This document shows positions 1 to 5,357 of a DNA stretch of 5,357 bases, piece by piece (position 1 is the stretch's first letter; each line of letters begins with the position of its first letter). The position numbers and the translations under genes are program-made. Origin of the DNA: an uncultured bacterium (GTDB taxonomy: Bacteria > Actinomycetota > Coriobacteriia > Coriobacteriales > Coriobacteriaceae); NCBI GenBank assembly GCA_905215815.1, contig CAJMRN010000100.1, positions 1 through 5,357 on the forward strand. Reading direction: 5' to 3'. The notes beneath the pieces were generated by a model. That model was given only the letters and a program-made list of their open reading frames with translations, was not told where the DNA came from and ran no database searches.

Positions 1-100
1 CCCCGCTACTGTAGCAACAACTAAGCAGCCCGTGCAATTCACTACGCTAAAGCATCGGGTTGGAAGATCTCGATGTTCCGACAACGTTTACGTTGCTGTA

Positions 101-2290
101 TTAAATCAATTTGGTTGATTCCAGCTTTTCGATGATCCAGTCGTTGGCTTTGATGACCGGACGGCGGAAGACGACGCCCAGGGCTAGCGACGGAATCAGA
201 TAGCTCGCCAGAATACCCAGCTCAACCCAGTACTCCATATGGTAGGCGCCAGCCATGGCGGCATGCATGGCGTTGATACCGTGAGTGAACGGCAAGAACG
301 GATAGATCGCCTGGAACACAGGGCCGGTCATCTCGATGGGGAACGTGCCGCCCGAACCACCGACCTGCATGACCAACAGCACGACAGCGAGCGCCTTGCC
401 GATATCGCCAAACGACACCGTAAGCGTGTAGACGATATTGGAGAACACGAGACTCGCGACCCAGCCCGCCAGCACAAACTGCAGCGGGTTGTCGCACTGA
501 ATGCCAAAGAACAGGATGTCGCCCGCGCACACGAGCGTCGCCTGTAGCAGGGCCAGACCGCCAAAGAACAGGTAACGACCCAGGTAGATCTCGTGCAGGC
601 GCACGGGGATGAGCTCGTTGATGAGCTCATCGTCAACCGAGACCTTCATCATGGCCGCCAGTACGATCGAGCCGACCCATAGCGACAGAATCGTGTAGAA
701 CGGCGCCATGGCCGAACCGTAGTTGCGAATCGGATAGACCGGCTTGCGGTCGAGCGCGACGGGGCCGGAAAGCGACACGGCCAGACCCTCGGGATCATTG
801 CCGATCATCGTCTTGATCGTGGCTAGATCATCAGACATAAGGGCACCGTCGAGCTCGTCCTTAAACGCGCTGATCTTGCCCGACGCCTCGCCCAGCTGAT
901 CGGAAGCCTTGTTGACCAGCTTTGCAGCCTTAGAGAGGCCCTTTGCCAGCGAACCGGATGCGTCGGTCAGGTCGTCTACGGCACTATCCAGATCGCCCGA
1001 AATACCATTCAGTGAATCCAGAACCCCCGAGACGGTTTTCTTGAGCTCCTTGGCCTTAACCGAGAACGTGGAATCGTAATCGGATTTGGCACCCGCGATA
1101 CCGGCCTTGGCATCGGCGATGGCCTGATCGACCTCGGCACGCGAGTTGTTGACCTCGGCCATGCTATCGGAGAGAGACTTCGCGGTGGCCGCCAGATCCT
1201 TGGCATTGTTGCGGTACTCAAAGGCGATTCTGTCCAGCGACGTCGCGGCGGACTTGAGGCCGCCCTTCAAATTCTCATCGCTCACCTGGTCGGCAAGGCT
1301 GCGGAGCTGATCGGCCATCTCATCGATATCCTTGGCACGTGTATTGAGCGCCGCCGCGGCATCGTTGAGCTGAGACACCGTAAGGTCGACATGCTGATTC
1401 GCGGCATCGAATGCCTTCGCAAGCTCGGCGGACACGTTGTCGAACGAGCCCGCGCTTCCGTCAATCGCGGCGTTGATGGCGTCGTTGGCGGCCTTCAGCG
1501 CTTCTTTGGAATCGCTCATGCCGCTCTTGGCATGCTCCATCAACTGCTTGGTCGACTCATCGACCGTACCCGTCTGCTGGAGCATACCGCTCGCCGACGT
1601 CAGCGAATCGGACGTAGAGCTCAAAATGCCCGCCAGCGACGAAGCATTAGCCTGAACGTCTTGCAGGTCCTCAATCGAATCGCCGAGCGTCGAGGACAGG
1701 TTGGCGATAAAGATGCTGACCTGGTCGGTGCTCATGTAATCGAGCAGGCTGGACACCGTCTTAAGACCGATGCTCGTAATGGTCTCGGTAAAAGATTCGT
1801 TAACCTGGTTCTGAACGGCGCTCGAACCCTTCTCGGTCACGATCTGCGCGATGGCGTTGGCCTTCTGGTTCTCGTAAAACTCGATATCGGCGTGTTTCAC
1901 GTCGGTCGAGAAAAGCGTCATCATGTCAGCGCTAAACGTTTTGGGAATAACGACGGCAGCATAGTACGCGCCCGACTTAACGCCCTCGATAGCCTTTTCG
2001 CGATCGTTAAGCACAACCCAATCGAAGCTCTCGTTGCCACGTAGGGTGGCGGTCACGTTTTCGCCCACGTTAACCTCGACGGGGATCAGATCGCTCTCGT
2101 AACCCTCATCGGTGTTGACCACGGCAATCTTAAGATTGCCGGTGTTGCCGTACGGATCCCAGCTGCCGGCGATGTTAAACCACGCGTACAGGCACGGCAC
2201 GATAATGAGGCCCATCACGACAATCAAGCCGATCACGGAGCGAGACACGTTTTGGACATCGCGCCTAAACAGATGCAGGATGTTCTTCAT
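101..2290 (-). CDS. YhgE/Pip family membrane protein, standard form
   Basis: Second gene of the operon; 729 residues. Seen: cytoplasmic MKNILHLFRRDVQNVSR; TM1 about 19-40 running into YAWFN and WDPYGNT (44-50); a short alpha/beta part (LKIAVVNTDEGY, then YYAAVVIPKTFS at 109-120); an extracellular Ala/Ser/Asp-rich heptad-like coiled coil about 195-490 with no cysteine; YPIRNYGSAMAPFYT (519-533); TM2-TM6 about 529-550, 572-595, 601-623, 628-645 and 686-708; GGSGGTFPIEM (644-654) and FLPFTHGIN (665-673); and a short basic cytoplasmic end. Order and motifs follow the first gene closely but without the C-terminal hairpin, so the two are ancient paralogues. Known of the family: Lactococcus Pip and Bacillus YueB are phage adsorption proteins, YueB/EsaA belong to type VII secretion, and Bacillus YhgE has no settled role. 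The ATG follows the upstream TAA directly and has a near-perfect Shine-Dalgarno, so the start is secure. Inference: it partners the long paralogue in one envelope complex. No ATPase is encoded nearby. Confidence 0.93.
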   Translation of the reverse strand: MKNILHLFRRDVQNVSRSVIGLIVVMGLIIVPCLYAWFNIAGSWDPYGNTGNLKIAVVNTDEGYESDLIPVEVNVGENVTATLRGNESFDWVVLNDREKAIEGVKSGAYYAAVVIPKTFSADMMTLFSTDVKHADIEFYENQKANAIAQIVTEKGSSAVQNQVNESFTETITSIGLKTVSSLLDYMSTDQVSIFIANLSSTLGDSIEDLQDVQANASSLAGILSSTSDSLTSASGMLQQTGTVDESTKQLMEHAKSGMSDSKEALKAANDAINAAIDGSAGSFDNVSAELAKAFDAANQHVDLTVSQLNDAAAALNTRAKDIDEMADQLRSLADQVSDENLKGGLKSAATSLDRIAFEYRNNAKDLAATAKSLSDSMAEVNNSRAEVDQAIADAKAGIAGAKSDYDSTFSVKAKELKKTVSGVLDSLNGISGDLDSAVDDLTDASGSLAKGLSKAAKLVNKASDQLGEASGKISAFKDELDGALMSDDLATIKTMIGNDPEGLAVSLSGPVALDRKPVYPIRNYGSAMAPFYTILSLWVGSIVLAAMMKVSVDDELINELIPVRLHEIYLGRYLFFGGLALLQATLVCAGDILFFGIQCDNPLQFVLAGWVASLVFSNIVYTLTVSFGDIGKALAVVLLVMQVGGSGGTFPIEMTGPVFQAIYPFLPFTHGINAMHAAMAGAYHMEYWVELGILASYLIPSLALGVVFRRPVIKANDWIIEKLESTKLI

Positions 2291-5107
2291 TTATGCCTCA
2301 CCTCCTTTGGAGTGCTTGCCGAACGGGGCGGTATCTCCATCATTTATGGCTGTGTTGTCGCTGCCCTGAGATTTATGGTGCGAGCCGATATGCGGCAAGC
2401 GGCCCGTGGACTGATCGCCGCCCTTGGCACCACGCTCGCTGGCGTTGAGACCAAACATGTGGCGGGCGGCAGGAATGGCGGCCGTGTGCTCGCGCATCTC
2501 GCGACGAAGGTCCTCATCCGAAAGCGCCGAGATGCGCATCTGGGTATTGAGGCTCGCGCGGATATATTCGATATTGATAAGCCAGCCGCAGATGGCAATA
2601 ACCGAGATGATCCAAATGACAAGCAGGATGATCTTGCCGTTATTGTCGATATCGAGAACCGTCGACAGGACAAAGAGCAGGACCTGAACGCCCACCACGG
2701 CGGCAAAACCGCCCTTGATGTAGTACGGGTAGCGATGTTCAAAGGCGACCGCATGATCGAGCAGTTCGCGACGGTACGAATCGGAATCGAGCATGACACG
2801 CATGGCCGTGCGCAGCGAGTAGCGCTGGCGCGGCAGGTCGTTGGACTCGCAAATCATCATACCGGTCGTGGAAAGCTGTTTATCAAAGAGCAGGTTAAGG
2901 TTGAGCAGCAGCGGACGCAGCTGCAGGCCGATAAAGAGCGCCACGATCAAGAACACGCCCAGAATGCACAGGTTAAACAGGTAGTTGAACGAATACATGC
3001 CGCCGACCGTCTCGCGCAGCAGATTGATGCCGTAGGTAAAGGGCAGCAGCGGGTGCAGCCACTGGAAGAAGCCGGGCATCATCTCGATGGGGTACATGCC
3101 CGACGAACCCGGGATCTGCACGATGACGAGAATGACGCCGATAGCCTTGCCGATATGCTTAAACGTGGTGGACAGCGCATAGATGATATTGACGTAGGTG
3201 AACGAGATGGCGATGCCGCCCAGCACGAACAGCAGCGGGCTGACGCACTGCACGCCGATCACCAGATCGCCTACCGTAACGATGATGGCCTGGAACGCGC
3301 CCAGGATCACCAGGAGCAACCAGCGGCCAAAGTAGCCCTGACGCGCGGTAAAGCTGCCGATGCCTTCGCGGTCGACCTCGAGCTTGTAGATGGCGATAAG
3401 CACGTAGCCGCCCACCCACAGCGCCAGATTGGTATAGAACGGGGCAATGCCCGAACCAAAGCTCTTGACCGGATAAATTGACTTTGAGGTCAGCTCGACC
3501 GGAGATGCCATGAAGTCTGCAACGTCATCGACGTCGACGCCCATCAGGCCGGCCAGCTCGCCCATGGACTCGGAGGTCTGTAGCGCCGCGATGTCGTTGG
3601 CGGCGGTCGCAAGCTTGTCCTGGACCTTGGCAAGCGAGGCATCGGTCTGGGACAGCGTGGTCTTGGCCTGACCGAGCGTAGCGTTGAGTTGCGAAAGTGT
3701 ACCGCGCGCACTTGCAATAGTAGGCGTGAGGCCAGACACGATTCCCGTCAGATCACCCGAGACGGCGGCAAATGAATCAAGCGCGCTCGAAGCCTTCGAC
3801 AGCGCGTTTTGACCCAGGTCCGTCTGGGCCTGGCCAAGGTTGGTCGCACCGGTCTGGATTGCGTTATTGATAGCGTCGCTGGCGCCCGAGACAGCCGCGG
3901 CGTCATTCGCCATGGCGCTCGACTGCGCAGACAGACCGTCCTTGATGCTCTGAAGCTTTTCATTCTGCTCGCGGAGCAAATCGATGGTCGATACAATGCG
4001 CGCGTCAATTTCCTTGGAACCTGTCGACGTGTCATTAACGAGAATTTCCAAGTGCCCGATAACGGCCTTATTGTGGTCGATCGTCGCTTGGAGAGACTCA
4101 AGCGAGTTGTCGATGCGGGTGGTCGTAGATGTGACCGCGCCCGTCAGCTTGCCAATCGCAGCGTTCGCGGAGGCTGACGTCTTGGTGAGCGCAAGGCTGC
4201 CTTCCGAGAGTGCCTTGGAGAGCGAGGCGACAGAGTTGCCCGCCGTAGCGCGCGCCTCGCCCAGCAGGTCATTGCCCTGAGCGATTGCCTGCGTTAGAGA
4301 GGGCGTCTGACCCTGCAGGCCCGCCAACGCGGCATCAGCCGAGGCAATGGAACCGCTCGTCTTATCGATGGCGGCATTCATGTCGCCAATCGAATCGCGC
4401 ACCTCACCCAAGGTACCGGATGCCTCTGATACCGAACCAGCCAACGAATTCTGAGTCTGGGTTGCCTTGTCCTTTAAATCGACCCCGGCATCCTTGGCGA
4501 TGCTGGCAACGGTCTCGCCCACTGTGGAGACAAATTCCGAGTTGATCTGCTCCTCGATGGTGCTTGCACCGGTGTCGGTAACCTTGGGCGCAATGGCGCT
4601 CTTCTTCTCATTGACGTAGTACGTAAGCTTGGGCTGATGGTAGTTGCCGTCGAGCATCGAAACCAGATTGTCCGAGAAGTTCTTGGGGATTACGATGGCC
4701 GCATAGTACTCACCGCTCTCGACGCCCTCCTTGGCATCGGCCGCCGAATCGACGAAGGTCCAGCCCAGCTGTTCGTTCTCCTTGAGCTGATCGACGACCT
4801 GGTCGCCCGCGTTGAGCTCGCCCACCAAGTCGTTTTGGGTGCCCTGATCGTTGTTGGCGATGGCAATCTTGATACCCTGGGTGTTTCCGTACGGATCCCA
4901 GTTGGCCACGATGTTGTACCAAGCATACAGCGAGGGAATAACGCACACGCCGAGGGTAACCACCAAGGCAACGGGGTTCACGAGCAGTCGCTTAATGTCG
5001 CGCTTAAATATCGCAAAGGAGACCTTTGCATCGGATAGTTTGCTGCCGAGACTCACGCTTGAACCATCCATCCTGTCGTTGAATCGAATCGTACTATCGA
5101 CAACCAT
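2291..5107 (-). CDS. YhgE/Pip family membrane protein, long form with extra C-terminal membrane hairpin
   Basis: First gene of the operon; 938 residues from the ATG at 5107. Seen: a basic cytoplasmic N-terminus with FKRDIKRLL; TM1 about 44-65 followed by the family signature YAWYN and WDPYGNT (70-76); an extracellular region to about 554, with a small alpha/beta part (KIAIANNDQG, then YYAAIVIPKNFS) and an Ala/Ser/Thr-rich coiled coil about 193-499; the motif YPVKSFGSGIAPFYT just before TM2; TM2-TM6 about 555-576, 593-617, 623-646, 651-667 and 705-730; PGSSGMYPIEM (666-676) and LLPFTYGIN in the last extracellular loop. These match the N- and C-terminal YhgE/Pip domains and an ABC-2-like permease block. 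Unlike its partner it continues for about 208 residues: a charged cytoplasmic segment, TM7-TM8 (about 798-818, 826-846) and a Gly/Ser/His-rich tail. Start: no candidate has a good Shine-Dalgarno. ATG 5107 is preferred; TTG 5140 (949 aa) and ATG 5071 are alternatives, and an in-frame stop at 5183-5185 bounds the choice. Relatives include phage receptors and EsaA/YueB; the substrate here is unknown. Confidence 0.9.
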   Translation of the reverse strand: MVVDSTIRFNDRMDGSSVSLGSKLSDAKVSFAIFKRDIKRLLVNPVALVVTLGVCVIPSLYAWYNIVANWDPYGNTQGIKIAIANNDQGTQNDLVGELNAGDQVVDQLKENEQLGWTFVDSAADAKEGVESGEYYAAIVIPKNFSDNLVSMLDGNYHQPKLTYYVNEKKSAIAPKVTDTGASTIEEQINSEFVSTVGETVASIAKDAGVDLKDKATQTQNSLAGSVSEASGTLGEVRDSIGDMNAAIDKTSGSIASADAALAGLQGQTPSLTQAIAQGNDLLGEARATAGNSVASLSKALSEGSLALTKTSASANAAIGKLTGAVTSTTTRIDNSLESLQATIDHNKAVIGHLEILVNDTSTGSKEIDARIVSTIDLLREQNEKLQSIKDGLSAQSSAMANDAAAVSGASDAINNAIQTGATNLGQAQTDLGQNALSKASSALDSFAAVSGDLTGIVSGLTPTIASARGTLSQLNATLGQAKTTLSQTDASLAKVQDKLATAANDIAALQTSESMGELAGLMGVDVDDVADFMASPVELTSKSIYPVKSFGSGIAPFYTNLALWVGGYVLIAIYKLEVDREGIGSFTARQGYFGRWLLLVILGAFQAIIVTVGDLVIGVQCVSPLLFVLGGIAISFTYVNIIYALSTTFKHIGKAIGVILVIVQIPGSSGMYPIEMMPGFFQWLHPLLPFTYGINLLRETVGGMYSFNYLFNLCILGVFLIVALFIGLQLRPLLLNLNLLFDKQLSTTGMMICESNDLPRQRYSLRTAMRVMLDSDSYRRELLDHAVAFEHRYPYYIKGGFAAVVGVQVLLFVLSTVLDIDNNGKIILLVIWIISVIAICGWLINIEYIRASLNTQMRISALSDEDLRREMREHTAAIPAARHMFGLNASERGAKGGDQSTGRLPHIGSHHKSQGSDNTAINDGDTAPFGKHSKGGEA
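2298..2307 (-). promoter_or_regulatory. Strong ribosome binding site for the second gene, inside the first gene's coding end
   Basis: Read on the minus strand, AAGGAGGTGA is an almost complete complement to the 16S rRNA 3' end and ends 7 bases before the ATG at 2290. The same bases are codons AAA GGA GGT GAG (Lys-Gly-Gly-Glu), the end of the upstream protein before Ala and the TAA stop. This fixes the start of the 729-residue protein and implies translational coupling. Confidence 0.92.
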
Positions 5108-5163
5108 TGTACGTAGGCGCTTTAGCGTCTCAGAGCACAATGGTATTGAGTTTTGCGGGTAGC

Positions 5164-5193
5164 AATATACTACGAAGATGAGTTAGCGTACAG
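5164..5193 (-). promoter_or_regulatory. Alternative promoter with a better -10 box
   Basis: On the minus strand TATATT (5164-5169) matches TATAAT at 5 of 6 bases. The hexamer 18 bases upstream, CTGTAC (5188-5193), is a poor -35, so this promoter would need an activator or a different sigma contact. If this is the real -10, the transcript would start near 5157, only about 17 bases before the TTG at 5140. It competes with the TTGTGA/TACTGT pair; the sequence cannot decide between them. Confidence 0.25.
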
Positions 5194-5202
5194 TTGTACA
5201 GT
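5188..5202. promoter_or_regulatory. Short GTACAGT tandem/dyad repeat, possible operator
   Basis: GTACAGT occurs twice (5188-5194 and 5196-5202) separated by one T. The first twelve bases also form a dyad, GTACA-GT-TGTAC. It lies over the -10 box of one candidate promoter and the -35 box of the other, a position where a repressor could block polymerase. Bacillus yhgE is known to sit next to a TetR-type gene (yhgD), so a TetR-type regulator is plausible, but none is encoded in this window. Confidence 0.3.
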
Positions 5203-5226
5203 ATCTTTAATTTCAGCAGGTCACAA
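5198..5226 (-). promoter_or_regulatory. Candidate sigma-70-type promoter for the operon
   Basis: On the minus strand TTGTGA (5221-5226, 4 of 6 bases of TTGACA) is followed after exactly 17 bases by TACTGT (5198-5203, a weak TATAAT with the key first two and last bases). Transcription would begin near 5190, giving a leader of about 50 bases to the TTG at 5140 or about 84 to the ATG at 5107. It is the only well-spaced pair I found in the AT-richer gap, but both boxes are weak. Position relative to the gene supports it more than sequence does. Confidence 0.35.
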
Positions 5227-5248
5227 AACCACAACCCCGACAAATAAT

Positions 5249-5333
5249 TGATCCCTTGGGGACGGAGGAAAACGGATCACCGGATCAGACCGACCCCCTC
5301 TGTGATCCGTTTTCCTCCGTCCCCAAGGGATCA
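5249..5333. repeat. Perfect 32-bp inverted repeat with 21-nt loop (REP-like element or hairpin)
   Basis: The arm at 5249-5280 (beginning TGATCCCTTGGGGACGGAGG) is the exact reverse complement of 5302-5333, with a loop at 5281-5301. Pairing breaks just outside the arms: 5248 and 5334 are both T. Each arm begins TGATCC and ends GGATCAC, so it carries its own 6-bp inverted ends, and the loop holds a further CGGATCA; the hexamer TGATCC/GGATCA thus appears five times in 85 bases. As RNA it would form a very stable stem from either strand. There is no clean T-run after it in either direction (minus strand continues ATTATTTG, plus strand TTCAAAAG). It could be a dispersed palindromic element, a remnant miniature mobile element, or a two-way terminator insulating the operon. 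Confidence 0.85.
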
Positions 5334-5357
5334 TTCAAAAGCAAACGAGAGTGGAAA

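Noticed and set aside
44..53. ACGCTAAAGC at 44-53 occurring inverted at 5119-5128, near both ends of the operon
   Set aside because: A 10-base inverted match is expected many times by chance in a 5-kb window. No other sign of a mobile unit bounded by it.
82..95. Palindrome CAACGT-TT-ACGTTG just after the second gene's stop, considered as a terminator
   Set aside because: The stem is at most 5-6 bp with a loop of 2-4 bases, and no T-run follows on the minus strand. Too weak to call an intrinsic terminator.
2..118. Plus-strand frame open from the window edge to a TGA at 116-118, possibly the end of a convergent gene
   Set aside because: Only about 38 codons, no recognisable sequence, and it overlaps the end of the second gene. 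An open run of this length is expected by chance.
1391..2044. A 217-codon plus-strand open frame opposite the second gene
   Set aside because: Same antisense artefact: composition mirrors the coding strand, with no family signature and no ribosome binding site that stands out.
2252..3481. A 409-codon open frame on the plus strand, antisense to the first gene
   Set aside because: It lies wholly opposite well-supported YhgE/Pip coding sequence. Its product is the Arg/His/Asp/Gln-rich mixture typical of reading GC-rich codons backwards, with no recognisable domain or hydrophobic pattern.
101..5107. The pair as a type VII secretion locus (EsaA/YueB-like)
   Set aside because: Family resemblance exists, but no EssC-type ATPase, WXG100 protein, EssB or EsaB is present in the window, so the assignment would be unsupported.
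5221..5334. A 37-codon minus-strand frame starting ATG at 5334 that reads through the palindrome
   Set aside because: It is made almost entirely of the inverted repeat, so both halves translate to related Pro/Arg-rich peptides. No Shine-Dalgarno precedes it. More likely an open frame by chance.
5248..5357. A plus-strand frame open from a TTG at 5248 through the palindrome to the window edge
   Set aside because: Non-ATG start directly after a stop, no ribosome binding site, and content dictated by the palindrome. A real gene beyond 5357 cannot be judged from here.

Overview
The window holds one compact two-gene operon on the minus strand, plus its upstream control region. Both genes encode large membrane proteins of the YhgE/Pip (phage infection protein) family. 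The organism is probably a high-GC Gram-positive of the Coriobacteriia, with Collinsella or a close relative as my best guess. The grounds are GC-rich coding sequence, a very strong AAAGGAGGTGAG-type ribosome binding site, tandem YhgE/Pip genes, and a GGGGACGGAGGAAAACGGATCA-like palindrome that I associate loosely, from memory, with that group. The genus is inference; the protein family is firm.

Layout, in the direction of transcription (right to left). Positions 5334-5357 show nothing recognisable. Positions 5249-5333 are a perfect 32-bp inverted repeat around a 21-nt loop. Positions 5141-5248 are AT-richer and hold candidate promoter elements and a short GTACAGT tandem/dyad repeat that could be an operator. 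The first gene (5107 or 5140 down to 2291) encodes a YhgE/Pip protein of about 938-949 residues with an extra C-terminal two-helix membrane hairpin and a cytoplasmic tail. The second gene (2290 down to 101) encodes a 729-residue YhgE/Pip protein with the standard architecture. Its ATG directly follows the first gene's TAA stop with no intervening base, and its Shine-Dalgarno lies inside the last codons of the first gene. Positions 1-100 contain no gene and no convincing intrinsic terminator.

How they may work together: each protein has one N-terminal membrane helix, about 490 extracellular residues rich in Ala/Ser coiled coil, then a five-helix ABC-2-permease-like membrane block. Two unequal paralogues made from one message with tight translational coupling suggest a heteromeric cell-envelope complex. 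Its substrate cannot be read from the sequence. Relatives act as phage receptors (Pip, YueB) or as type VII secretion components (YueB/EsaA). No ATPase, WXG100 substrate or regulator gene is visible in this window.
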